Of a DNA stretch of 64,000 nucleotides, positions 1 to 10,753 are shown piece by piece. The notes under the pieces were generated by a model. It did not search any database and was not told where the DNA came from. It saw nothing but the letters and a program-made list of their open reading frames with translations. Position 1 is the stretch's first letter. Every line of letters begins with the position of its first letter. A program made the position numbers and the translations under genes. The stretch comes from Porodaedalea pini (Eukaryota; Basidiomycota; Agaricomycetes; Hymenochaetales; Hymenochaetaceae): the NCBI GenBank assembly GCA_002794775.1, contig NBAY01000101.1, positions 39,215-103,214 on the forward strand, read 5' to 3'.

Positions 1-133
1 CTATGACTGGCTTCGACGCCACAACCCAGAGGTCGACTGGAAGATGGGTTCAATTGAATTCACCCGCTGTCCAGAAGAATGTGTGATCGAGAAGGAGGTG
101 GTAGAAGAGATGAGGAGGGTGAGAGAGGTGTGA
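1..133 (+). pseudogene. E1 aspartic protease, C-terminal tail
   Basis: The first 130 bases match the end of the protease frame seen in E2, E3 and E4: a WLRRHNPEVDWK-type stretch followed by a lysine/glutamate-rich tail ending in REV and TGA (131-133). The catalytic Asp-Ser-Gly segment is outside the window. The stop is followed immediately, in the same frame, by the ATG of the reverse transcriptase frame. This arrangement recurs in all four copies. Confidence 0.8.
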
Positions 134-1225
134 ATGGACAAAGCATCCTGGCCCACATATCTCAATGACTACACCAATGTCTTCTCAGAGAAAGGATTCG
201 AGAAGTTGCCTGAACATCAACCCTGGGACCACGTCATTGACTCAAAGCCTGATTTCAAACCCAGTGACTGCAAGATCTACCCGCTCATGCCAACAGAGCA
301 GCAGTCACTGAAGGACTTCCTCAATGAGAACTTGAAGTCTGGTCGCATCCGACGGTCGATATCGCCCATGGCGTCGCCCTTCTTCTTCATTAAGAAGGCC
401 GACAAATCGCTACGCCCGATTCAGGACTACCGTAAACTCAACGACGGTACAGTCAAGAATAAGTATCCTCTCCCCCTCATCGATGAGCTTGTTGACAAGG
501 TCAAGAAGGCGAAGTTCATCACTAAGCTTGACCTTTGCTGGGGATACTATAATGTCCGGATCCGCGAGGGTGACGAGTGGAAGGCAGCCTTCTGCACGAA
601 TATGGGTCTCTTCAAACCAACAGTCATGTTCTTCGGTCTCTGTAATGCACCAGCAACCTTTCAGGCATTCATCAATCACATTTTCAAAGGACTGATCTAC
701 GACAACTTGATCATTGTCTATCTTGATGACATCTTGATCCTCTCGCAGACCCTCGAAGAACATATCGAGACATTGAGATGTGTTATGCAGATCCTTCGAG
801 AAAATGGCCTATACCTGAAGCCTGAAAAGTGCGAGTTCGATGCCAAGGTCATAAAGTACCTCGGCCACATTGTCGGCAATGGTGAGATCAAGGCTGACCC
901 AGCAAAGACAGAGGTGATTGCGGACTGGCCTGTCCCGCAAAATGTTAAACAACTGCAGCAATTCCTCGGCATGGGCAACTGGTTACGATGGTTCATCAAG
1001 GACTACAGCAAGGTAGTCCACCTGTTAACATCGCTAACAGGCAAGAAGGACTGGGTATGGGAGACCGAACAGCAGGAAGCGTTTGAGGAGCTGAGACGAC
1101 GTCTCTGCTCACCTCCAGTCCTGGCCATCGCCAACGATGAAGGCCCTTTCCACGTCAAAGTGGACTCGTTGAACTTTGCACTTGGTGGTGTGTTGCTGCA
1201 GAAGCAGGAAGGCAAGTGGAGGGTG
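134..1225 (+). pseudogene. E1 reverse transcriptase, interrupted by E2
   Basis: About 364 codons starting at the ATG directly after the protease stop. Visible hallmarks are the fingers/palm stretch with LRPIQDYRKLN, the FGLCNAPATFQ segment and the catalytic YLDDILILS (YxDD) box, followed by the thumb and the start of the RNase H region (LGGVLLQKQEGKWRV). The frame is open up to the E2 insertion point at 1225. The protein would copy element RNA into cDNA in the cytoplasmic particle. It is truncated here because the rest of Pol lies 7.2 kb away at 8429. Confidence 0.92.
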
Positions 1226-1666
1226 TGTTAGGCGGGAGTCCGGGAGACGACTCAGACTGGGCAGGCCTCGGCTGACTGTCATCTGGGACATGCTATACTC
1301 GAGCGTAGACTCGGGACACGCTTACTCAGGCTAGGTCGTCATGGAGGTAAGAGGATTAATACAAGTCTAAACTAATACAAGGGGGATGAGTCTCACCTAG
1401 GTCGTCGTGGAGGTAAGAGGAAAAGCAGAACAAGGAGTTCATGTGATTCCTGAGGCCTCTTATAGTGACGACCATGAGACTATATTACCTAACATTACAT
1501 AACGAGCGGGAATGGAACGAATGAAGGTCATGTGAAAGGAGTGTGGGAAGTGATTGTGAAGATGATTAAAGATAATAAGAAAGGGCAGTTAAAAGAAAAG
1601 AAATGCTGAAAGGAAATTAAATGATAAAGGAAAATAAAGGATAGGGTGAAAGTTCAAGTCCTAACA
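1226..1666 (-). repeat. E2 3' LTR (441 bp)
   Basis: Left-hand LTR in window coordinates and the 3' LTR of the minus-strand element. It starts TGTTAGG and ends CCTAACA, an inverted terminal pair. On its inner side lies the polypurine tract, read on the minus strand as TTGAGGGGGGGTAA. The Pol frame runs a few codons into this LTR before its stop near 1654. Confidence 0.95.
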
Positions 1667-1680
1667 TTACCCCCCCTCAA

Positions 1681-4000
1681 GGCTGGGCATCCCGACCAGC
1701 CATGATCGTGGTCGACTGGTTCGGTGTTGATGAAGCGTGGGCGAAGCTGTTGGCGAGGAAGGTTGAGCTTTCGAGGGGCACCAGGGTGTTTCTGATAGAA
1801 CTCGGCGATCGCCTCCTTTGCATTCTCGCCAAAGTCCATCTCGGGCTGCCAAGTTGGTTCGTTGTAGCCAACCCACTTGACGAGGTATTGAAGCTTCCCT
1901 CGGTGCAGACATGAGTCTAGGACTTCCTCGATTTCATACTCTTCCTCGTTGTTGACGATTTCAGGTGGTGGCGGCGGCTGTTGTTTCTGACTTTCGAAGG
2001 ACGGTTCAACTGCGAGTTTCAGCAGGGCCTCATTGAAGACTGGGTGGACCTTTTTCCATCGCTTTGGGAGCTTGAGCTTGTACGCGCTCGCTCCTACCTT
2101 GTCGACGATCTCGAAGGGACCATACCACTTGTCCGCTAGCTTCTTCGTCGGCAAGTCCGTGCTGATGTTTCGCCCATCGAGGAAAATCTTGTCTCCAGCC
2201 TTGTACTCCACTGAAGCCCCTGCTGTCTGGTCGTGGTAGCGCTTCATGTCCTCTGCCGCCTTGACCAGATTGTCCTTCGCTACACGATGAGTCTCCTTGA
2301 TGTGCTTCGCGAATTCTTCTGCCGACATGTTGGTAGAGGAGGTTCGTACGGTGTTGAAGCTTAAGGGGTGATGTCCTGTGTTCGCATAGAAGGGGGACAT
2401 TTTTGTCGCCGAGTGTTCGCAGTTGTTGTATGCGAACTCTGCAAGGGGGAGCCAGTCCTTCCAGTCCGATTGACGATGGTTGACGAAGAGTCGAAGATAC
2501 TGTTCGAGCTCTTGGTTAACGCGTTCCGTTTGACCATCCGTCTGTGGGTGATACGCCGTTGACGGGTTGCCTTTGATGTGTAGGAGTTTGTACAGCTCCT
2601 TCATCATCGAAGTGTCGAACTGTGTGCCTCGGTCATGGATGATCTTTTTTGGTAAACCGTGGAGGCAGAAGACATGGTCGCGGTACAGCTGGGCCATGCC
2701 TTCCACCGACAGCTTTGTCGTCGTCAGGATCGCGTGCATCTGTTTCGAAAACCTATCGATGAAGACGCAGATCGCGTTATGCCCCTTGGAGTCTGGTAGC
2801 TCTCCGATGAGGTCGACTGTGACGATTTCCCAGGAGCCCTCTGGGATTGCATTTGGATGGAGTGGCCTTGATCTCAACGCCCTCAGAGCCTTTGTTCGCT
2901 GACAGCAATCACACCCTCGGACATATGCTCGGACATCGGAGAACATTGACGTCCACCAGAAGTCTCGACAGACGAGCTCCACCGTCTTTGACGCTCCTGG
3001 GTGTCCCGTCAGAGCCGAGTCGTGACATTCCCGTAATACGGCCTCCTTCATTGATGACGGCACGTATACTTTGCCTTTCATGCACCACAACCCGTCGACC
3101 TCTGTCATCCCCATTGGCCTCTCCGACTCGTGTTGCGCCCTCTGCGCTTCACCCACTCTGTCCAACACCTCATCACGCGATGTCCTCACCACCCCATGAT
3201 TCAGCCACTTGTCTTTGATGAACACGACGCCGTCGTTGTCATCCTTGCCCTCGTTGTAGCCCGCCTTGTGCAACAGTAAGTCCGCCTTGCCCATCGTCTT
3301 ACCCGACTTGTGTTCGAGGTGGAAGTCGAATTCCTCGAGTTCTGTCCGCCAGCGAGCTTGTCGGTAGCTTAGCTTTTGCACCGACCTGAAGTAGGTAAGG
3401 TTAGCGTGATCGGACCAGATTTTGATGGGATGACGGGCACCGAGGAGGTATTGCCTCCACTCCTTGAGTGCCAAAACGATCACGAGCATCTCTTTGTCAT
3501 AGATCTCGTAGTTTCGTTCTGCCGGTAGGAGCACTTCCGACCTGTAGGCGACCACCCTCCACTTGCCTTCCTGCTTTTGCAACAGCACCCCTCCCAGAGT
3601 GAAGTTCGATGAGTCCGCTTTGACGCGGAAAGGGCCCTCATCGTTTGCGATGGCCAGGACTGGAGGTGAGCAGAGACGTCATCTCAACTCCTCAAACACC
3701 TCCTGCTGTTCGGTCTCCCATACCCAGTCCTTCTTGCCTGTCAGTGACGTCAGCGGATGGACTACCTTGCTGTAATCCTTGATGAACCGTCGCAGCCAGT
3801 TGCCCATACCGAGGAATTGCTGTAGCTGTTTGACGTTTCATGGGACGGGCCAGTCTGCGATTGCCTTCATCTTTGCTGGGTCCGCTTTGATCTTGCCATT
3901 GCCGACGATGTGGCTGAGGTACTTCACCTCCTTGGCGTCGAACTCGCACTTTTCCAGTTTCAGGTACAAGCCATTCTCCCACAGGATCTGAAGGACACGC
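1681..4000 (-). pseudogene. E2 Pol: RT thumb, RNase H, integrase, chromodomain
   Basis: Minus-strand frame downstream of the inserted foreign LTR. The part from 3588 down to 1654 is one open frame of about 640 codons. It holds RNase H (NYEIYDKEMLVIVLALKEW), the integrase HHCC zinc domain (ECHDSALTGHPG ... CDCCQRTKA), the integrase core with Asp, Asp, Glu in VDLIGELPDSKG, HDRGTQFD and DGQTERVNQELE, and a C-terminal chromodomain (EYEIEEVLDS ... QYLVKWVGYNEPTWQPE). The chromodomain places the family among the chromoviruses, where it directs integration to particular chromatin. TGA stops near 3680 and 3840 separate this block from the upstream RT. Confidence 0.9.
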
Positions 4001-4933
4001 TGTAGATCCTGACTTAGGGGTGTCTGGGATCAACAGTCCTTTTGGGGACGTGATCGCGTTGCTCTGGGAGGTTAGGGGTAGACTGCGGTGAGATCACTCG
4101 ACGTACCGGTACGCGTCGGTACACTTCGGTATGCGCCAGTACGTGTCGATATCGAGAACAAAGGTCGGGAACTCCTGTCAGGTCTGTAGTTTGACCGGTA
4201 CGGAGTCGGTACGCGTGGGTAATCAACACCGGTACGATGTGATCATGATGAGCGACGAGGTTTGAGTTACGAAGTATGAGACGAGAGACGGTTTCGAGAG
4301 ACGAGATGCTAAGACGAAGATGGAACGACTACAAGATTACAAGAACTAAGACGGATCGCACTCAAGTTACCCTATCTGAGGGAGACTCTGTGGTAGAACT
4401 GACTTGTCCTCTACCTACGACATGGGGTGCATATTTATACTAAGTCCAAAGATCTATCTACAGTTAATAATTTCCATACGGGCATACTGTGCATATCAGT
4501 TGAAACATAGAGAAGTCGAAAGGAAAGTCATAGGTCATAGAGGCGCGCATAGAGTGCATAGAAATCAGAAGAACATAGGAAAAACATAAATCATAATGAG
4601 GAAAAATGTCCGCTTCACGTCCGATCACACCGGTGCTCCACCGGAACTCAGATCGTCCAATCAGTATGTGGCTCCCGTCGTCAGACAGCAGTCTGGTACG
4701 CGTCTTGGCTGTATGCTCCATGTGACTGCGTCCCTAATCGTCGAGATAAGATCTCCGGTACGTTCCGGTATGCTTTCGGAGGTGTCGGAACGTGCTGATG
4801 ACGTGATCGCGAGGTTCTGATTCGAGACCGGACCGATCGGGTTGAGTCCGGTACTGATCGGTACGCATCGGAACCAGTTCTTGAATGCTTCTGGAGTGAT
4901 CGGTGGTGATGGGACGATCGGCACGGCTCTACA
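4001..4933 (-). mobile_element. Solo LTR of a second retroelement family inside E2
   Basis: A 933-bp block interrupts the E2 reverse transcriptase between codons that are adjacent in the sibling copies. In plus orientation it runs TGTAGATCC..CTCTACA, the reverse complement of a structure seen again at the right end of the window. It is flanked by ACGC and GCGC, probably an imperfect 4-bp duplication. A TATA-like stretch read on the minus strand sets its orientation. The part near 4100-4240 is built of degenerate GGTACGNNTC-like units. No coding region is seen, consistent with a solo LTR left by LTR-LTR recombination. Confidence 0.82.
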
Positions 4934-5577
4934 GCGCCTCGACGTCTCGATATGTTCCTCGAGAGTTTGTGAGAGGATCAGTATGTCATCGAGGTAGACG
5001 ATGATCAGGTTGCCGTATATCAATCCCTTGAAGATGTGATTGACAAAAGCTTGGAATGTCGCCGGTGCGTTGCAGAGACCAAAAAACATTACCGTCGGTT
5101 CAAAGAGGCCCATATTTGTGCGAAATGCTGCCTTCCATTCATCACCTTCACGGATCCGGATGTTGTAGTATCCCCAGCGAAGGTCAAGCTTCATGATGTA
5201 TTTTGCTTTCTTGACCTTGTCGACTAGTTCGTTGATGAGAGGGAGGGGATACTTATTCTTGATCATACCGTCATTGAGCTTACGGTAGTCCTGGATCGGG
5301 CGTAGTGATTTGTCGGCCTTTTTGATGAAGAAGAAAGGACGATAGGCGATATAGACCTTCGGATGCGACCAGACTTCAAGTTCTCGTCTAGGAAGTCCTT
5401 GAGTGACTGCTGTTCCGTTGGCGTGAGTGGGTAGATTTTGCAGTCACTAGGCTTGAAGTCGGGTTTCAGATCGATGATGTGGTCCCATGGTCGGTGTTCA
5501 GGCAACCTCTCAAACCCCTTTTCTGAGAATATGTCGGCATAGTCGTTGAGGTATGCGGGCCAGGACGCCTTGTCCAT
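4934..5577 (-). pseudogene. E2 reverse transcriptase, N-terminal two thirds
   Basis: Starts at ATG 5577, immediately after the protease TGA. It reads the conserved MDKASWPAYLNDYADIFSEK opening, then loses frame near 5340 through a 4-base deletion relative to E1, E3 and E4. It resumes in another frame with KYPLPLINELVDKVKKAKY, FGLCNAPATFQAFVNHIF and the catalytic YLDDILILS box before the foreign LTR begins at 4933. It cannot make full-length enzyme. Confidence 0.9.
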
Positions 5578-6174
5578 TCACACCTCTCTCACCCTCCTAG
5601 TCTCCTTCACGTCCTCCTTCTCGATCGTGCACCCCTCTGGGCAACGGGTGAATTCAATCAAACCCGCCCTCCAGTTGACCTCTGGGTTGTGACGTCGAAG
5701 CCAATCGTAACCCAGGAAGATGTTGGATGACGCCAGCGATGTCACTGCAAGGACAATCTTCTCCCTGTGGTTCCCAATCATAAGGTCGACGTTGACGTAT
5801 TCTTCGATCAGGCCGGCTTCATTGTGCGTGCCGTCAGCATTGAGCACTGCAAGGGGCCGAATGTATCGTTTGGTCTCCAACCCGTATCGCTCGACGAACC
5901 TTACATCGATGCATGATCCTGTGCATCCTGAATCCACGAGGGCATGCGCATCCACCTCTCTTGCCTCACCCGCTACGCTGTGTCCGACGTTCAGGAGGAG
6001 GTCCAGCTGGTGTCCGCCAGTTCCCCTCATGAACAACTGCTCATACTCCTCATCCTTATTCACACTGGTGGGGACTTCATAATTGGGAAAACCATCGACG
6101 TCGTTTGCATCTACGTATTGTACAGACGGTTGGTTATATTTTAGCGAACCCGGATTCGAAGCCCCTTGTTCTTC
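5578..6174 (-). CDS. E2 retropepsin-like aspartic protease
   Basis: Minus-strand frame carrying LVDSGCTGSCIDVRF, the Asp-Ser/Thr-Gly active-site loop of retropepsins, and a downstream hydrophobic NIFLGYDWLRRHNPEV segment resembling the flap and second half of gypsy proteases. It is in the -1 frame relative to Gag, and the Gag end carries a canonical slippery heptamer (6213-6219), so expression by -1 frameshifting is likely. One TGA (6175-6177) lies between slip site and protease in this copy. E3 shares that stop but E4 has CAG there. The frame ends in TGA directly abutting the RT ATG. Function: processing of the Gag-Pol polyprotein. Confidence 0.82.
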   Translation of the reverse strand, partial: EEQGASNPGSLKYNQPSVQYVDANDVDGFPNYEVPTSVNKDEEYEQLFMRGTGGHQLDLLLNVGHSVAGEAREVDAHALVDSGCTGSCIDVRFVERYGLETKRYIRPLAVLNADGTHNEAGLIEEYVNVDLMIGNHREKIVLAVTSLASSNIFLGYDWLRRHNPEVNWRAGLIEFTRCPEGCTIEKEDVKETRRVREV

Positions 6175-6194
6175 TCAGTCAGTCGCCCCGATGG

Positions 6195-7640
6195 CTACGC
6201 CTGACCACTCGCAAAACCCTGTGAGTCAACGACCTCTTCATCATTGTCTTCTTCCTCCACATAGTCCTCCACAGTCGACCTTTGAGTGTCTACGACTTCC
6301 TCGAATGCCGATTCCTTCATCGCCCCTAGTTCATTGGTGAGGAGGCAACGTTCGCCGGGCGCCATCATCTGCAGCATTCGCTGCACGATCGTCTTTCCCT
6401 GTGGGCACGCGTCCTTAAAGTGACCGAGCTGACCACATATCCAGCACGCGCGTCGGCGGTGCGCCTCGTTCATGGAGACGTCCATCGGCTGGCCAGCTCC
6501 TCCGAATGTGATGCCTGTTGCATCGTGTTTGTCAACGTGGGGGACGGCCACCTGGCGACGAGCTGGGGGTCCATGCTGCTGCTGCAGGCGTGGGGGGGGT
6601 GGGAAGGTGCGTCCTCGTTGGATGGCGCGAATCTGTTGTTCGCCCCGATCGATTTCGATTGCTTTCTTCTTCCAGTCCTCATACGTTGTCAGGACTGGCG
6701 TCGACCGTAGCACCCCTCTCACCACTTCAATGTTCATGGCCCGCTTCAGTTGATCGCAGATGACGCTGTCGCCCGTCAAACCCACTCTTGTGATGACAAC
6801 ATCAAGGTCCTGGAAGAACTCGTCGGCGGTGAGGTCCTTTTGAACCTTGGTCTGGAATTTCGCCAGCACCTTTTCCTTCTGGTTCGGGTCATCAAATGAG
6901 GCATCCAGGCGCTCTTGGAATCTAGTCCAGCTGTCAGTGAAGGTTATGATACCAGCCATCGTTGATTCCTCTACATAGTTCTGCACCCAAGTTGCCGCAT
7001 TACCGCCTTTCAAGTAGGAGAGAGCCATGTAGATCTTGCTTTCCGATGTGGGGTACCTGTTCGGATTGGCTGAGACGAAGAGGAGGACCTCGTGCTTGAA
7101 GTCTAGGTAGTCATCGCTGCCAGTGAATTCACGTGGCCGGGCGACGTCGATGTTGGGGGTCGGGGGGTTTGCTGCCGTGACCGGTGCTGGGGCGTTGTTT
7201 GCCTGATGGGTGAAGGCATTCGCGACGATGGCCGCGATCTGCGCCATCTGATGTTGGTTGAAACCTTCTACTGACATCGCGGGTTCAGGTGCGGGTGTCA
7301 AAGGTTCCGGGGGAGTCGGTGGTGAGGGGTCTCTGTTAGTCTCGCGGTAAGGACCTGGGGTCGGTGGTAGGTTGACCGTGGACGTCGATGGTGCAGGCGA
7401 CGATGGAGCGGCTGGGGGCCACCTGGCTCTCCTTCCTTGTTCGTCTGATGAATACCAGCTGCGTCGGATTTCACTCCACCAGATGTCGTGAGTGACGCTG
7501 CTATTGTTGGTCGCGACGTAGCCTGGTCGGTCTGGATCCCAACGGGCTGATGCAGGTAGAGCCCGTTGCTGTTCGTCGGTGAGATCTATCTTGACGTTGG
7601 CAGAGGGACAGGGATCGGTTGTGCATTCGATCCGGGGTTA
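6195..7640 (-). CDS. E2 Gag (capsid and nucleocapsid)
   Basis: Minus-strand open frame of more than 450 codons, judged from the frame upstream of the first good ATG at 7277. The N-terminal part has a tryptophan-rich IWWSEIRRSWYSSDEQGRR stretch and a proline-rich linker. The middle is the capsid-like region (DYLDFKHEVLLFVSANPNRYP ... YLKGGNAATWVQNYVEE), as in gypsy Gag. The C-terminal part holds one CCHC zinc knuckle, CWICGQLGHFKDAC, near 6410-6450, for RNA packaging. The true start is uncertain: a short upstream frame ending near 7575-7580 overlaps it in another phase in E2, E3 and E4. The stop is at 6195-6197. Confidence 0.85.
6213..6219 (-). promoter_or_regulatory. Predicted -1 ribosomal frameshift site, E2 Gag/protease
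   Basis: Read on the minus strand this is GGGTTTT, phased as G GGT TTT in the Gag frame. It fits the canonical X XXY YYZ slippery heptamer, six codons before the Gag stop. Slipping by -1 enters the frame that leads into the protease. The same heptamer occurs at the same place in E3, and a one-base variant in E4. Confidence 0.65.
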
Positions 7641-7975
7641 CGCCAGCGTTGAATGGGTTTGTCGGCGAAGTTGATGACGAGGCAGTAGGATCCGAGCGAG
7701 ATTACAAACGAGATTGTCGTTGAGGCTTGTACTCGCCTGGTTACCCACATCCACGTCAGGTGCGTGCTCCACCAGAGGCTAATTCTGAGAGCCAGGGTCG
7801 GGAAGAGTCGGTTGTAAAGTTTACGTAATACACGAACATCCGAAAACGTCCGGGCAGGGTTGAGGGTTGTCGTTTAGGGGGTTTACACGTCAAGTCCTTC
7901 GAGGGGAATGCTCCTCTAGACCGAGTGAAGGCGAGTCGCCAGCGACGACATACGCTGGGGATGAGCCTGGATGTG

Positions 7976-7986
7976 GTTCTGCTTTT
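7976..7986 (-). other. E2 self-priming primer binding site
   Basis: One base inside the 5' LTR, the minus strand reads AAAAGCAGAAC. This is the exact complement of GTTCTGCTTTT in the same LTR, placed about 33 nt after a TATA-like box and hence near the predicted transcript start. No tRNA-type TGG-starting site is seen there. Tf1/sushi-group elements prime from the folded-back 5' end of their own mRNA with this geometry. Confidence 0.7.
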
Positions 7987-7987
7987 A

Positions 7988-8428
7988 TGTTAGGCGGGAG
8001 TCCGGGAGACGACTCAGACTGGGCAGGCCTCGGCTGACTGTCGTCTGGGACGTGCTATACTCGAGCGTAGACTCGGGACACGCTTACTCAGGCTAGGTTG
8101 TCACAGAGGTAAGAGGATTAATACAAGTCTAAACTAATACAAGGGGGACGAGTCTCACCTAGGTCATCGCGGAGGTAAGAGGAAAAGCAGAACAAGGAGT
8201 TCATGTGATTCCTGAGGCCTCTTATAGTGATGACCGTGAGACTATATTACCTAACATTACATAACGAGCGGGAATGGAACGAATGAAGGTCATGTGAAAG
8301 GAGTGTGGGAAGTGATTGGAAAGATGATTAAAGATAATAAGAAAGGGCGGTTAAAAGAAAAGAAATGCTAAAAGGAAATTAAATGATAAAGGAAAATAAA
8401 GGATAGGGTGAAAGTTCAAGTCCTAACA
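7988..8428 (-). repeat. E2 5' LTR (441 bp)
   Basis: Right-hand copy of the 441-bp LTR and the 5' LTR of the minus-strand element. On the minus strand it carries a TATA-like ACTATAAGAGG followed by GTTCTGCTTTT, the predicted start of the R region. The adjoining GGGTG at 8429-8433 is the right-hand target duplication. Confidence 0.95.
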
Positions 8429-10327
8429 GGGTGGTTGCCTACAGGTCAGAGGCACTCCTGCTGGTGGAACAAAACTACAAGATCTATGACAAGGAGATGC
8501 TCGTGATCATTTCGGCACTCAAGGAGTGGAGGCAATACCTTCTTGGCGCCTGTCATAAAATCAAAATCTGGTCTGATCACGCCAACCTCACATACTTCAG
8601 GTCAGCACAAAAGCTGAGCTACCATCAAGCTTGCTGGCGAACAGAACTCGAAGAATTCGACTTACACCTTGAGCACAAATCAGGGAAGACAATGGGCAAG
8701 GCGGACCTGCTAACATGCAAGGCAGGATACGACGAAGGCAAGGATGACAATGACGGCATTGTGTTCATCAAGGAAAAGTGGCTGAACTGTGGGATGGTGT
8801 GGACGTCATGTGATGAGGTGTTGGAGAGAGTGAGTGAAGTGCAGAGGGTGCAGAATGAGTCAGATAGGCCAACGGGTATGACAGAGGTCGACGGGTTGTG
8901 GAGAATGAAGGGCAAGGTGTACGTACCGTTGACAGAGAAGGAGGCCATATTGTGGGAATGTCACGACTCAGTCCTGGCTGGACATCCAGGAGCATCAAAA
9001 ATGGTGGAACTCATGCGTCGTGACTTCTGGTGGGCCTCAATGTTCTCAGACGTGAGGACATATGTTCGAGGATGTGACCAATGCCAATGAACAAAGGCTT
9101 TGAGAATGTTGAGGTCGAGACTGCTTCATCTGAATGCAATACTGGAAGGCCCTTGGGAGATCGTCACAGTCAATCTCATCGGAGAGCTCCCAGACTCAAA
9201 GGGACACAACGCCATCTGCGTCTTCGTAGACAGATTCTCAAAGCAGATGCACATGATCCCTATGACGATGAAACTGTCGGCAGAAGGCATGGCACAGCTG
9301 TATCAGGATCATGTCTTTCGGCTACACGGTCTACCCAAGAAGATCATCCATGACCACAGCATGCAGTTTGATGCCTCGATGATGAAGGAGTTGTACAAGC
9401 TCCTGCACATTGAGGGCAACCCATCAACGGCATACCACCCACAGATGGATGGTCAGATGGAACACGTTAACCAAGAGCTTGAACAGTACCTTCGGCTCTT
9501 CATTAACCATCAGCAATCGGACTGGAAGGACTGGCTCCCCCTCGCAGAGTTCACATACAACAACCGTGAACACTTGGCGACAAAGATGTCTCCCTTCTAC
9601 GTGAATACAGGACGTCATCCTCTGAGCTTCAACACGACACAAACTTCATCCACTAACATGTCAGTGGAAGAATTTGCAAAACACATCAAGGAGACTCATT
9701 GCATTGCGAAGGACAATCTGGTCAAGGCAGCGGAGGACATGAAGCGCTACCATGACCAGACGGCAGGAACTTCAGTGGAGTACAAAGCTGGAGACAAGGT
9801 CTTCCTCGATGGATGAAACATCAATATGGATTCACCGACGAAGAAGCTAGCCGACAAGTGGTATGGCCCCTTCAACATCGTTGACAAGGTAGGAGCAAGT
9901 GCATATAAGCTCAAGCTCCCGAAGTGATGGAAAAGGGTCCACCCTGTCTTCAACGAGGCCTTGCTGAAACCCGCCGTCGAACCATCCTTCGAAAGTCAGA
10001 AACAGCCACCACCACCACCACCACCACCACCTGACATTGTCGATAATGAGGAAGAATACAAGGTTGAGGAGATTCTGGACTCACGTTTGCACCGAGGAAA
10101 GCTACAATACCTCATCAAATGGGTCGGATACAATGAACTGACCTGGCAGCCCGAAACAGACTTTGGCGAGAACGCAAAGGAGGCGATCGCTGAATTCTAT
10201 CGAAAACACCCTGGAGCTCCTCGAAAACTCGACATCCCTTGCCAACAACTCTGTCCACTCTTCGCCGACACCAAGCCAGATGACTGCGATCTTGGTTGGT
10301 CGGGATGCCCAACCTTGAGGGGGGGGT
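8429..10327 (+). pseudogene. E1 Pol continued: RNase H, integrase, chromodomain
   Basis: Plus-strand continuation of the E1 polyprotein after the nested E2. It shows RNase H (NYKIYDKEMLVIISALKEW), the HHCC zinc region (ECHDSVLAGHPG ... CDQC), integrase core residues in VNLIGELPDSKG (first Asp changed to Asn), HDHSMQFD and DGQMEHVNQELE, a short poly-proline run, and a chromodomain (EYKVEEILDS ... IKWVGYNELTWQPE). TGA stops at 9088-9090, 9814-9816 and near 9925 each replace an arginine codon of sibling copies. Many other Arg-to-Cys/His changes also fit CpG decay. Non-functional. Confidence 0.9.
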
Positions 10328-10329
10328 AA

Positions 10330-10753
10330 TGTCAGGACTCGAACTTTTCCTTTCTTTTATTTTCCTTTTATCATTTCTTTTCTTTTAATCATACCTTTTC
10401 ATTATATTTAACCTTCTTTCCCAATCATTTCCCACACTCCCTTTACATGATCTTCATTTGTTCCATTCCATTTACTTATGTAATGTTAGGTAGTATAGTC
10501 TCACGGTCATCACTATATAAGGTCTCAGGAATCACATGAACTCCTTGTTCTGCTTTTCCTCTTACCTCCACGATGACCTAGGTGAGACTTGTCCCCCCTG
10601 TATTAGTTTAGACTTGTATTAATCCTCTTACCTCCATGATGACCTAGCCTGAGTACAGTGTGTCCCAAGTCCCCGCTCGAGTATAGCACATCCCAGACAA
10701 CAGTCAGCCAAGGCCTGCCCAGTCCGAGTCATCTCCTGGACTCCCGCCTAACA
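10330..10753 (+). repeat. E1 3' LTR (424 bp)
   Basis: Starts TGTCAGG right after a G-rich polypurine run and ends CCTAACA. It contains CTATATAAGG, then GTTCTGCTTTT about 33 nt later, the promoter and R start of this family. The 5' LTR is outside the window, so no target duplication can be checked. Confidence 0.92.

Larger units (their letters stand above)
1226..8428 (-). mobile_element. Ty3/gypsy chromovirus copy E2, nested in E1
   Basis: Complete minus-strand element of 7203 bp bounded by two 441-bp LTRs (1226-1666 and 7988-8428) with TGTTAGG..CCTAACA ends and a perfect 5-bp target duplication GGGTG. Internal order on the minus strand is primer site, Gag with zinc knuckle, protease, reverse transcriptase, RNase H, integrase, chromodomain and polypurine tract. 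The two LTRs differ by eye at only scattered, mostly transition, positions, so it is younger than E1. It is defective: a 4-bp deletion near 5340, two TGA stops where arginine is expected (near 3680 and 3840), and a 933-bp LTR of another family inserted in the reverse transcriptase. Confidence 0.95.
1..10753 (+). mobile_element. Ty3/gypsy chromovirus copy E1, split by E2, left end outside window
   Basis: A plus-strand Ty3/gypsy element whose reading frame enters at the left edge in the protease tail, runs through reverse transcriptase to base 1225, and resumes at 8429 in the RNase H region. The break lies exactly at a 7.2-kb minus-strand insertion flanked by GGGTG on both sides (1221-1225 and 8429-8433). 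The element ends with a polypurine run (about 10317-10326) and a 3' LTR (10330-10753). Several in-frame stops sit where the sibling copies have an arginine CGA codon, so this copy is dead. Its 5' LTR, Gag and most of its protease are not in the window. Confidence 0.93.

Noticed and set aside
4100..4240. Repeated GGTACG units suggested a CRISPR or satellite array
   Set aside because: Units are short, of variable spacing and degenerate, and they recur inside an LTR at two other places. There are no constant repeats with unique spacers.
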